Origin: Thermothelomyces thermophilus ATCC 42464
Taxonomy: Eukaryota > Ascomycota > Sordariomycetes > Sordariales > Chaetomiaceae
Reading direction: 5' to 3'
NCBI RefSeq assembly: GCF_000226095.1
Contig: NC_016472.1
Coordinates: 744,001 to 808,000 of the forward strand
Length of the DNA: 64,000 nucleotides
Part shown: one piece after another, positions 11,211 to 22,129 of the stretch
Layout of the letters: each line of letters opens with the position of its first letter
Position numbering within the stretch: position 1 is the first letter of the stretch
Program-made: the position numbers and the translations under genes
The notes under the pieces: generated by a model
The model's database searches: none
The model's input: only the letters and a program-made list of their open reading frames with translations
What the model was told of the DNA's origin: nothing

Positions 11211-14200
11211 GTTCACCGCCGCGAGGTAGCGCGGCCGTCACGGTGGCGCCGAAACGTTCCTGTTCGAATCCCGCGTTTCGGGATCAAACGCACTGGTCCA
11301 TCAGCGAGCGCTTCGCGATGCAGATGATGCGGTGGAATCCCCGTGTGCGATACGACCCCTCGGGACGAGCGAGTCTTTTTAGGGCTGTTTCTGGTAGCCG
11401 ACTCGATGCTTTCTTGCGGAGTCGCAATTGATCGAGGTCAGCGGGCCCTGGGTCGCAATCCTCGAGTTAAGAGCTGGTGCTTCTCGTAGGAATGTAGGTC
11501 AATGTGGTTCGTTGATGAAGGTCCAAGCAAATGTGTCTTGGTGTATGAAATCCGAGCCGTGCACACCGGCAGGAGAAACAGATTTGTCAGGTCTTGTGGT
11601 GACGGGCGTTTTGGGGGGGGGGGGGGGGGCAAGTTCCGGCAGCTGAGATCCGAAAGTTGGTCGTCGGTAGCATGTGAAGGTCCCGCAGCCACACAGAGCG
11701 GTCCGTTACTGTGTAGTTACCAGGTACGGAGCACCCTTACCTCATCCTGCTCACGTCATGGCCACTCGGCTTTCCCCAGAGTATGCCACTGGCTCTGCTG
11801 CCCAATCAGCAGTGGTTTCCCCGCGGCCACTGCTGGAAGCATCTTGGCGAACTGGGGTATCCCCATCCCGCCTGTTCTAGTAGGTGGTAAGCCCACCTCT
11901 CGAGTGGAATCCCGTATTCCCTTTGTACGAAGTACAGCAAAAGATATGCTTAGATGCCATGCCTCACTAGCGAAAGGCATCTTCAGACTTCGTTCTGTTC
12001 TGTCGGCAGGGTGTTGAGTAACGTGACATATAGGGAGCAAACATTTTATGTGGAAGGAGCCTGAAGAATAGCATTGCCAAGTTGACCGCGGAACAAGACT
12101 CCTTTATCACGGGGGCATTCCATCTTCATCTTTTCGAAACTACGCGACACGCTTACTTGTATGTATTCAGGGTATGCAGCGATTGTGTTAAGGTATGCTA
12201 TAGTCAGGCGGCACGACCGATTGCACCAACGAGCGTAGTGCAGCGGTTTGGCCCCAGTCCACGCAGCCACTGTCGCTGATCGGGCCGGAGTTTTCCGCGA
12301 TAATGTTTCGCAACTCAGATCATACTCTTTAATACTACGGTGTCCTGCGGCACTGCTCTGTTGTTGGAGATCTCTCGGCCTCGTCTCGAAGGTGGTTTGC
12401 CAATGAATCACCAGCGACAAGGCGGCTGCAGTGAGTGGTCCGCTCGAATGTGTCCAAGATTGCCCGTCACTGCCCTGGGCGGTTAAGATGACCAATCATA
12501 TAAGGTATGCTTGGCCCACCGACGGCTTCCCAAGCATCCCTTGCCGGACTGAAAACGCTGGGAGCGGATGCCGTGCTCGGCCCTCTGGAACCCCAATCCG
12601 CTGGCACCCTGAATGAATTTCGCCTGGACTTGAGGGCTTGTGGAGCTCTTGCCATGCTACTCCGTACGGATGCTGAGCTTTTGACTCTTGGATAATACAT
12701 GCAAATTGTGAAAGTGAGAAAGTTGGTCTGCTCCTGGGCTAGGGCAATTGGGCAAGACGCATCGCCTGGCTTCTCTGTGTGATGGCTCCAATCAGGTCCG
12801 ATCTGGCATCAGAGGTCGTGATCGAACCTTTGCCATGTGGCTGCTTCCCGTGGCCTTCACTTGTTCCAAGTCGCCGCTGGCAATGCCTGGCCAGCCCGGC
12901 GATGCACCCATTGAAAGCGGGGCACTTGTTAGTTACTACTTGAAGTTATCGGCTGGTTTGGGCCGCTAGACCCTCATCGGAAAGGGGAACCGCCGCCCTC
13001 TTTCGCTCAAGTTCCCAACACACCGCGAAAGTTCGACTATTCCGTATCTCTCTCTCTATCTTATGCAGTTGAAGGCAGCAGTGGTTCGTCACCTTGACCT
13101 GCAGAAATATGCGCCGCCGGATGAACTCGGCCATGCCAGTGTCGGGACGACGAAGTGACGATGTCGGTGTTGTTTTCTTCCTTTGAACGAAGAAGTAATT
13201 TCTGTCCATCCATATTTAGTTGCTGGGCTCTCTTCACAAGGCCCGACACTTCATCGGAGCAGACCCGGGTTTACTTTGGTGTGCTGCGGGTTAGTTTCTA
13301 TCATTGGATTGCATTGAGCTGATGCCGGATACATGGCCCGATGCTGGGCCACGATGGACCCTGTTAGCTGAGATTATTTGCTCCAGCGATTGGCGCCCAA
13401 AAGCCAGAGCGTTCCTGGAGGCGCCGGGCTCAACCTTAACTACTGCCATCATGGTTGCCAACCCACAGTGTGCCCGTCTCCCCCCAGCCTGGCTAATAAT
13501 CTCTGCAAAGGCAATCCGCTATTCCACTCTTGGCATTCTCCTTTCCCCCCAGTCGGCCACTGTCCCTTGAGCGATCCTAGTACCTTAACCTACCGCGCCC
13601 CTTCTTCGCCCTTTAGTTCAATCATCTCGCTTGCGCCCTGACGACTTCCTCAGCCGTTGATACGTCCCTCTTCTCCTTCTCCATCCCGCTCGGCCATCGG
13701 TTGGCCATCAGCCGGTTGCTCTTTCAATCGGCGGGCAGGTTATTTTTTTTCCGGACCTGGGTTCCCTTATCTTTCTCACGTCGCCCGAGGCAGACACGCA
13801 TCGAGTCGTGCGTGCTCAGTCCCTTTGCTGATCGGCCTCCGTGCCAATTTCCCGCCCTGCACCGACCGCGTGTCACGGTCCGATCCGGATTTCCCGCAAC
13901 AATAGCTTTTTGCTTTCCGTGCTGCGAAGTCCTTTCGAGATTTCGGACGACGGCCAATTCAACGGAGGTTGTGGAAAGGCGAACCGGGGAAAGCGGCGCA
14001 ACGGGCGTGCACCGGTGAGATAGAGGGGTTGAACTGCGCTGGAAAGCTTGGATCATCGGAGGTGCGTTGCTAAACTACCTTGCATCGAGCCTGCATCGAA
14101 CGAGCGTGCGCGCCATTTGCGACGACAGCTTCGTGACTTTGACACGCCTGGCCTGCATTTTCGTGTGCTTCGTGTCGGTCACCAATGATTGCTTTCGACC

Positions 14201-14360
14201 GTTTCCCAACTTAGATCACTGCTCGACGACGCGCTCCTGCTGAATGCAGCTGGCGTGGAGCCCTCGACGGCCCCCTAACTGAAGACCCTGACGCTGACTC
14301 TGTTGCAACAGGGCGTGGATCTGCACGTTACATTCATCGGCGCCGCCTTCGACAACCGGT
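11211..14360. other. Divergent intergenic region between ABC transporter and Psr1-like phosphatase
   Basis: This 3.1 kb region holds two promoters. It contains a 17-nt G-run (11613-11629), one TACTCCGTA motif (12658-12666), and pyrimidine-rich sequence from about 13540 onward that probably belongs to the promoter or 5' leader of the phosphatase gene. No open stretch has coding character or recognisable domains. Confidence 0.55.
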
Positions 14361-15996
14361 ATGTCTCGGGGCATGGAGGAGAGGCCGCAAGTGGCCGCGG
14401 AGAGCTCGAAGGAAAAGGAGACGCTGGCCCCCGAGGACGGAGCGAGTTCCAAGAATAATAGGGGCCTGTTACCGGTTCCGTCAAGGTCGTCTTCCCAAAG
14501 AGTCCAGCCGTCACCGACCGCGACAGGATTAAGCGGTGCGACCGCCGGTGATTCGAGAGACAGCATCGGAGGACGCTCCAAGGAATCTAGAGGCAGTATG
14601 TTGCGGCCAAATCACAATGGAAGCGCGTCTAGTAACCGTTTAGGTGCCGCAACAGGACCAACAGCGACGCCAGGCCAATCGGAACCGAACTCGCTTGCGG
14701 CAACCTCCCAGAGGAAGAAGAAGGGCGGCTTATTCGCCTTATTTGCGTGCTGCGGTGTGCCGGACAACGCCAACGGCCTCGAGTCAGAGACGCCGCTCCC
14801 GACTCACAAGCTCGAGAAAATACCTGCGCGACCACAAACCGCCAGCCGTAGGACGGCCACACCCTCGGAGCAGCCCTCCGGCAGCAGGATCCAGCTTTCC
14901 GAGAAAGAGCCCAGCCAGTCACCTTCAGTCCCTCAAGGGCCAGCAAAGAACGCGAGGCGGATCTCGGGCACCAGCACTCAGGACCAATCTACCGTAGGTG
15001 GCGAGCGCGACAATGAGTCGAAGCAGACGACACTCGTTGGCCCAGGCGCAAGCAATCCGGTAATCTCAGTGGAGCCGCCGCACGCGACAGGCACGGATGC
15101 CGAAAAGGTGGAGGAGGCTGCCTCGGAGAAGGATGCCGAGGGTGATGTGCAAATGCCAGATGCTGAGAATGCGCGGCAGCTAGTGAGCCAAGGAGCCGCG
15201 GCAACCGCAGAGGAAACACTACCAAGGGTTCCCCCTCCGCCTTCGGGACCGATACCAGCAGTTCCAAGCGCTCCAAGCAACGCACTAATCGAAAGCCCAC
15301 CGGTCTTTGCTCCGGACCAACCTCAAAGGTTCCTCCTGCCTCCTCAGGCGCCCGAGCACAAGGGCCGGAAATGCCTAGTTCTCGATCTCGACGAGACATT
15401 GGTCCACAGTTCGTTTAAGGTGAGGAGCAAACCCGGTCCTCATTGTGACAGGTCCAATACTGACCCGCCGTCCTAGATTCTTCACCAGGCCGACTTCACA
15501 ATACCGGTGGAGATCGAAGGGAACTACCACAATGTCTACGTCATCAAGCGCCCCGGTGTCGATCAGTTCATGAAGAGAGTCGGCGAGCTCTACGAAGTCG
15601 TGGTTTTCACGGCCTCGGTTTCCAAGGTAGGCCGATTCATGGAAGACTCGGAAGCCGGTGTTGGAGCTAACGCAGCGCACACAGTACGGCGACCCGCTTC
15701 TCGATCAGCTGGACATTCATAAGGTGGTTCACCACCGGCTGTTCAGGGAGAGCTGCTACAACCATCAGGGTAACTACGTGAAGGACTTGTCGCAGGTCGG
15801 CCGCGACCTGAAGGACACCATTATTATCGACAACTCGCCGACCTCGTACATCTTCCACCCGCAACACGCTGTTCCCATCAGCAGTTGGTTCTCCGATGCC
15901 CACGATAACGAGCTGCTCGATCTTATCCCCGTTCTCGAAGACCTGGCTGGCCCCACCGTCCGGGACGTCAGCCTGGTCCTCGATGTCACTCTTTAA
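14361..15996 (+). CDS. psr1: Psr1/Psr2-type plasma membrane HAD (CTD-like) phosphatase
   Basis: FCP/SCP-family phosphatase. In yeast Psr1 and Psr2 act at the plasma membrane with Whi2 in the general stress and sodium response. Exons are 14361-15419, 15477-15626 and 15685-15996, with 57- and 58-nt phase-0 introns; product 506 aa. The catalytic DLDET lies at residues 342-346 (D342, D344, T346), one exon boundary upstream of the rest of the domain. The conserved blocks [34 protein letters not shown] and IIDNSPTSY follow. The first 330 residues are low-complexity, Ser/Pro/Thr-rich. Within them a basic-hydrophobic patch [10 protein letters not shown] places a Cys pair at 130-131, a plausible palmitoylation site. 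In yeast the Cys pair sits at the extreme N-terminus, so either this protein is extended or the true start lies further down. Confidence 0.92.
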
Positions 15997-17968
15997 CAGT
16001 CACGGTTTTCTCTTTTTGCGGCGTAGCTTCTCTCGATCGAATTGGCGCTAAACAACCATGAATCGATCTCGTACAAGATCAGGGGACCCCGGCCGCATGC
16101 GCAATAGAACCGCACATGCGCCGAAACTACGGAAACTCTCAAGGCACAGCATTGAGAGGATGTCTACACCCACCCGTCGCCCAGGTCCGATGCCCAGTCT
16201 CGAGAGCGGACGCAGTCAATCCAAGCCGGGGCCGGTTTGCAGTGGTGACAATTTCGTCCTCCCCTTCGACCCACCCGGGGGAGACACGATGGCAAACGGT
16301 TTCAAAAAAAAAAAAAAAAATAACAGTAATGGACTGGTTCGCAAGCGGAAAAACTTTAAGCTGGAAGCAGTTCTATTTGGGAGTTTGGTAAATGCTTGGG
16401 AGACGGCCAACCTTTTTTCTTTTCTTTGTTTTCTTTTCGATTCCTCTTCTTTCACATTTGCGAAGCGTTGAGCAGCGGACAGACAGGCGGGCGTGCGTGA
16501 GGAGAAGCCGGCATCGTCAGATATTGGTCTTCCTGTTTGTTGTTTTCTCCCCCTTTCCCCATGTATCAAACCCAGAGAGGTTCTAACCATAGTTCTGCCG
16601 AGGTCGGTCTTGTTGCAGCTTGAGTCTGCACTGAACCTCGAACATCATACCCCAACCCCTAGATGGGTCGTCATCTATATCTCCCTTTCCCGGTTTTCTT
16701 TTGTCTACCATACCCCTTGACGCATTTTTTCTTTGCCTTTCTTCGATATCTGATTGCTTTCCCATCACCCACACTGATATATAACACTCGCAATGTCTGT
16801 CGTCTCATTAACACCTACCATATCATCACACCGTTTTGCCTCGTGTATATTATTAATCCCTCTTTTTGTCCTTCCTCTGGGTGGCATGTTTGCAACACGG
16901 TCCTCCTGCACGGCAGCTCTGTGACGATACATTCCCAGCCCTTAGCCAGAGGTTTTGAAGGTGACAGACGGAGCAGGTCAGAATCGTTTGCAGCGGGTTG
17001 GAGAGGAACGATGGACTAAGCCCAGAGTTGAATGTCAAAGAATAGACTCTACAGCCTTGCTGCCGCAGTCTGGTCACATCCAGGAACCAGGTTTGACTTA
17101 TCATAAGCATTACCTCGGCTGTGGTGAAGTGGAAGCAGATGCGGGATCCCAGTCCCATATAAACCATGACAGAAATAGGGACATGGCGAGATATCGTATA
17201 CGGAGCATGGATTCATCAAGACGCCGAGTTGGGTCGCCAAGTCAGAGCAGGGAAGGCAACGGAGTTGCAGGTTATCCCGATTTGTACTCTTAGGCAATCC
17301 GGGTTCAATCTAACGAATCTGCAAATGCTAGAGGGACGATGGAAAGAGAGGTGGCCGTAGAAGCATGGCTCGACTGATTCTCGCTTTGGGTTACTCGACG
17401 ATGCTTCGGTTCGCATCACACTTCCGGTGCCGCTCCCGAATGTTTCGATCCGGGAAGCTTATCCAAAATATAACCTTGACTGGGTATTCTGTGGCTTGGA
17501 CCCCTTACGGAGTAGGGATCCCGAGGTTTAACAGTATGTTCGCAGATAGCGTCGAGATCAATGTGCTGCTGGTGTATTCCGTACCTACGGAGTAGTATTA
17601 TTCTCTTGGCGGGCGTGGCCCAGGCGCGTGTCAAGAGCACCCCGGTCAAACAAAATTGCGGCGCCAATCCTCGAACGGGGATGGGGATTGGTGGGCCGGG
17701 CTCCACGGGCCCGAGCAAGGGAGCTGTGACTTCGTGGCCTCAATTCGAAGCACGGATCTTCCTGCTCGATAATTAGGGGCGTGAACAGCGTGTTCCAGCT
17801 CGACCGTCCGCCCAAATCCAACCACGCGACCACCGACCGATTGAACCAACTTGCGTCTCTCAAGAACGAGCGCCGTTCATTCTTCTTCTCTGCCTTTCGT
17901 TCTTGATACCACGTTTTCGCTTTCTCAATTACTTCTGTTCTAATACCACCACCACCACAACAACAACA
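15997..17968. other. Intergenic region upstream of Sec61 beta
   Basis: It contains an A-run (16304-16320), T/C-rich sequence around 16680-16880, two exact TACGGAGTA motifs (17506-17514 and 17586-17594) and a CA-rich leader (CCACCACCACAACAACAACA) directly before the Sec61 beta ATG. No supported gene. Confidence 0.55.
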
Positions 17969-18079
17969 ATGGTAAGGCAGCTTCCATCAACGAACGAGGC
18001 CACATCTAACCCCCCCGGCCTCCCCTGCCCTCTCCGACGAACGAAACTTGTCAACGAACAAGCAAGAACACACACGTGT

Positions 18080-18112
<33 letters not shown>

Positions 18113-18681
18113 GAGAGAGAGAGAGATGGAAAGAGAGAACACATTGTGGACGGAAGGAAGGGCCTAAGCTAATCCCGGTACAAAATCAGGCCTCTCCGCG
18201 CGCTTCATCCCCGACAGCCGGCAGCGGCGCCGGCAGCGGCCCCTCGGGGGGGGGCGCCAGCAGCACGGGCAGCGCGGTGCGGCCGTCGTCGCCGCCGCCG
18301 CCGGGCGGGGCGCGCACGGCGATCCGGCGGCGGGCGGCGGCCGACCAGAAGGAGAGGATCGCCAACGCGCGGCCCAACAGCACGCGCGCGGCCGGCGCCG
18401 GCGGCTCCAGCAGCACCATGCTCCGCCTCTACACGGACGAGAGCCCCGGGCTCAAGGTCGACCCGGTCGTGGTCCTGGTGCTCAGCCTGGTCTTCATCTT
18501 TAGCGTCGTTGCTCTGCATAGTGAGTTACCTTCTTGGCCTTCCTTTCTTCTCTTCTGCCCCCCCGGGTCGGGTGGTTGCCGGGCTGTATATGTTTTTGGG
18601 GGGGAGGGAAGATTGTGGGAAGCATGACGCTGACGAAATACAACAGTCATTGCCAAGATCACCCGCAAGTTCTCGAGCTAG
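17969..18681 (+). CDS. SBH1: Sec61 beta subunit of the ER protein translocon (Sbh1)
   Basis: Tail-anchored subunit of the Sec61 channel in the ER membrane. Exons are 17969-17971, 18190-18520 and 18647-18681; product 122 aa. The first coding exon is the bare ATG, followed at once by donor GTAAGG; the 218-nt intron ends CAAAATCAG and the protein continues ASPRASSP. Intron 2 (126 nt) splits the codon after VVALH, and the last exon encodes [11 protein letters not shown] and TAG. Diagnostic features are a Gly/Ser/Pro-rich cytosolic N-terminus, the conserved [18 protein letters not shown] and [16 protein letters not shown] blocks, and one C-terminal membrane span ([20 protein letters not shown]). 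The length fits the family. Identification is firm because both splices restore conserved sequence. Confidence 0.96.
18069..18126 (+). repeat. CA/GA microsatellite in Sec61 beta intron 1
   Basis: A near-pure CA repeat (about 18069-18110) passes directly into a GA repeat (to about 18126). It lies inside the first intron of the Sec61 beta gene, roughly 60 nt before the acceptor. Confidence 0.9.
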
Positions 18682-18709
18682 ATTCCGAGCTAGATTCCGA
18701 GCTAGAGTG
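18674..18709 (+). repeat. Three 12-nt tandem units spanning the Sec61 beta stop codon
   Basis: The unit GAGCTAGATTCC is repeated and begins within the last sense codons. Because it is 12 nt long, the stop TAG at 18679-18681 recurs in frame at 18691 and 18703. The third copy is imperfect. Confidence 0.85.
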
Positions 18710-20067
18710 CGAGGGTTCAAGTGCGGGGCAAGCTCGCTCGCAGCAAAGGCACTGCTCTCTACGTCGACGGCCGAGGGAGGACAAGATTGCCCCCTCCAAC
18801 CTCCCCAACCCAAAACAGCCTTTGGCGAGCGACGAAGAAGAATACGGGGAGGCAACGACGGGTAGGGCTGGCACGGGACGGCACAAATCATCTTGCGGTA
18901 TCGGGCATTCGGGGTTCCGGGGGGAATTGTGTCGTCCATAATTTGTGTTTTTTTTTTTTTTTTCGGGGGCGCGTGTTGGGTTTCTAGATACCTGGGGCAA
19001 ACCAAGTCGGGAGGTACAGCAAAGGCTTGAAAAGAGATGTGAGATCCGACGACCTGATCGTGCTTGTTCTCTACCCGCCTCGCGGTCCATAGTCACAATG
19101 GGTCGCTCTGATTGGTGTACGATATCATTCAATGGACTGTTCTGGGAATGCAGGGCTCTTTCGGGTGGACTTGCGAATCTGGCATTGTTCAGAAGAGGGC
19201 CGGCGCTGGACTATGACGGTGGGCAACATGTGAACTCTCTTGATATGCATGCCGCATGACCTGGGACGCGAATCCTGATGGTGAGACGGTCCGATTCATA
19301 ACGTCATCGCACATTCCCTCTCTGTCCCTGTGGACAAGTTGGCGAATCTTGCACGGCCTAGCCTTTTCGTTTCAAATCGGGTTTTGCTCATCGCGGGAGA
19401 CAAATTGTCCCGAGGAGGCTGGTGTTGTTACACGCACTACGCATAACCTTTTGACACAGATTCGGAAATCTCACGTGGTACTACAAGCACCATAGTAGGG
19501 CAGCAGTTAGATCGGGTAGTTTACGCGTTCTTGCGCGGGAGTGTCTGTTGTGACAGAGCCCTTGCCGAGACAGGGTCTTGGCTCTCACGCAAGTCTTTGG
19601 TGTTGTTGTTACCGTCGACCCATAGGGCAGAATCTCACGCTCGCGCTGAGCGGAGAAGTTACGAGTGTAGTAGTAGCAGGCTGGGCGATCATCAACTCGG
19701 GAAAGGTGGAGCGAACAGACGGGTGGATAGGAGGACCTTGCAGGATTCCGGCGTCGTGTTCCCTTCCTTTCTTTAATGGCCGTCCTTCGAGTCACTCACT
19801 GATTGATAAATATAGAATGAGAGGGCAACGTGGCTAGCGAGGCACCACACTTTTGGTGGACTTCTCCAACTCCGAGTCTGCGTCCTGGGAACGACGGCTT
19901 TTTCTGAACACCCAAGGTGAGTAGTGGAATAGTGTAAGCACCATGTCTCCTGGCCTCGGCAGGTCGTCATGTGGCTGGGCTGAACTGGATCGTCCTACTC
20001 CGCGCATGTCCTGGATGGACGGTAGGTACCAATGTCTGTATGTATGTACGGACTTGGTCATGGCTAA

Positions 20068-20121
<54 letters not shown>

Positions 20122-20627
20122 TCCCGAGCCTCTGGTGTGACGCTGTATCCGAAGTCCTGCGGAGGCTCACCCAACCGTCAGCCGTCGGCCGTCGGCCGTT
20201 CTCTCGGCCTGTGGCACCACCACAATAGACTAGATGCATCTTGATCGCGGGTTAGCAGCCGTGTAGTTAACTGATCATCATTTACCCGGAAGTTCGAACA
20301 CCTCCTATGACATAAGTCTCTTCTGATCACCGAGCCGCTTGAATGAGACTTAACAGCCCGGCGTTGTTGTAACAAGTCAGTGCCCCCCAGGAGTCTTTGG
20401 AGAGAAGAGAAACATTCGAGACGGATATTTCGAAAAAGAAGCAATATGTCAAAATTCTATACTGTCTTGTATACAACATGCCTAAGACAGACCACGCAAT
20501 AACCTTAGAGAGAGAGAATCAAGCCAAAGAGGCAAGACGGGAAAGAGAGGGATGGGCAACCGGAATCCAACTCGGCAGAAGTGCGTTCTACCGGTCCGTT
20601 CGAACACCAGACTTTCCTCATGTACAG
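18682..20627. other. Gene-poor region before the transposon
   Basis: About 1.9 kb with a T-run (18948-18963) and a 51-nt pure A-tract (20069-20119). There is no coding signal. The sequence becomes more A/T-rich near the transposon. Confidence 0.5.
20069..20119 (+). repeat. Pure A-tract of about 51 nt
   Basis: Uninterrupted A run flanked by GGCTAAAGC and GGTCCCGAGCC. It could be a retroposed tail, slippage expansion or assembly artefact. No recognisable element body precedes it. Confidence 0.85.
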
Positions 20628-20629
20628 TA

Positions 20630-20678
20630 CACCTCCTCCAGGATTCTGAATCCTAGTGCGGTACAAACCCCACTTTTT
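20630..20678 (+). repeat. Left terminal inverted repeat of the Tc1/mariner element
   Basis: 49 nt, matching the reverse complement of the right end without mismatch. It begins CACCTCCTCC and contains the near-palindrome AGGATTCTGAATCCT, and is preceded by the TA target duplication. Confidence 0.95.
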
Positions 20679-22078
20679 TCTATCTCTTTTGCAAGCCACT
20701 TACGCAATTATCATACGAGGTCACTCTTCTAGTAATTTCTATAGGAGGGTACTTCTCAATAAAATCCTTCCTCTAAGAGGCAGAATTGGCCTATAATTGC
20801 CAGTCTAACACTCGTATTCGGCTACCCAGTTCCATCGGCTAAGCAATAGATATTAATACTATACTCAACACCCCACAGAGCGACCTCTATAGTTCGCCAA
20901 CGGTATAGCGATTTTACCATCTACAAGTCCAGAAGATGGCCTAATCTGACCACCCTAGCCTAGATCTATATATACGGCACTTAACACCACTTTCGCGAGA
21001 CGAAAAGATCGAGATACGCGCTCTTCGCAAATACTATAAGTAGGACTACTTCAATATTACGCACGCAACTAGCAAGATATATCATCAAGTTCAAGATGCC
21101 CTTTCTAGCCTACTAACCCTATAAAGGAACTGCTATCAGCTACGACCTGTTCTAAAGAGCCTAGAGAAGAAACGCCTCGATGAATTCCTTCGTATAGACC
21201 TGATAAATCGAAAGCTCCTATAGGCCGATTTACAGTATTATATCCCTAGTTTCGAGCTCTTTAGAGAGCAAGTAATCATGATAGCATTACGATCGATAGG
21301 ATATAGAAGGGCTATATAATCACGGCATCTCCCTCTAACAGATTAATATATAGTTGCCCGACTTTACTTTGTATATAAATAATTGTCTCTCTATCCCTAG
21401 CTAGAGGACTAGGAGATAGTCTCATTTTCTAATAAAACCTAGGTAACTAATAACCTAACCTAGAAGTAATAGATTATAATATACGATATAGAAGATCTAA
21501 ACACCTAGGCACTTATCTAATAAAAGCTATATAGCTAGATATTTTAGGGCTTATTTATAGGTAAGAAAAAGGGGCCTTTTTCCTTCTAGGAGAAGGAATA
21601 TAATAGTATTTCTATAGAGAAATACTAGCGCTATATTGTCCCTTTAATCTATATATTTTATAAGGAGACAAGGGACGAAGTTAGCAAGATTACTTTTTAA
21701 CAAGACAATATAATAGCCTACTCGGCTACATTAACAAGGATATTACTTTTAGTGTTAGGAATCGAAGTCCTATAGTGGCTAGCCCGTAGCCTAGATTTGA
21801 GCCCTATTGAGAATGTATGGCACTAGATGAAGGTTTAGCTCGAATACAAGTATGACCTTCAATCCCTAAGCCTTACGCAGCTCCGAACAGCTGTTTAGGA
21901 GGCCTGGGATATAGTACCTTCCGAGTATCTTCGGCAGTTAGCCCACTCAATGCCTCGACGGCTTACGTAGGTAATTGAAAACAACAGGCAGACAATTGAG
22001 TACTAATACTTCTGTACTATAGAAATTTGTATATAGTTAGATGTACTTTGACTACTTGGCACTTTTACTTGTTCTGGG

Positions 22079-22127
22079 AAAAAGTGGGGTTTGTACCGCA
22101 CTAGGATTCAGAATCCTGGAGGAGGTG
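22079..22127 (-). repeat. Right terminal inverted repeat of the Tc1/mariner element
   Basis: Perfect inverse of the left end over 49 nt, ending GGAGGAGGTG immediately before the TA duplication. It carries the partner palindrome AGGATTCAGAATCCT. Confidence 0.95.
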
Positions 22128-22129
22128 TA

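Larger units (their letters stand above)
20630..22127 (+). mobile_element. Tc1/mariner DNA transposon, complete ends, decayed (RIP-like) transposase
   Basis: A 1,498-bp element bounded by perfect 49-bp terminal inverted repeats (20630-20678 and 22079-22127) and flanked by the TA duplication at 20628-20629 and 22128-22129, the superfamily hallmark. The interior is strongly A/T-rich with abundant TA steps, as expected after repeat-induced point mutation, and TGG codons have become TAG. On the + strand a helix-turn-helix-like segment near 20995-21105 (EKIEIRALRKYY) and, near 21797-21830, the transposase signature LSPIENVWH followed by MK remain readable. Multiple in-frame stops mean it cannot encode transposase. 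The ends are not visibly mutated relative to each other. The family is clear; a Tc1 versus other subgroup cannot be assigned by eye. Confidence 0.93.

Noticed and set aside
11268-11290. GTTCGAATCCCG, a B-box-like tRNA promoter element upstream of the ABC transporter
   Set aside because: No A-box at the right distance and no cloverleaf could be folded. The same holds for GTTCAAATCC near 22702 and CGGATTCGAAAC near 34480.
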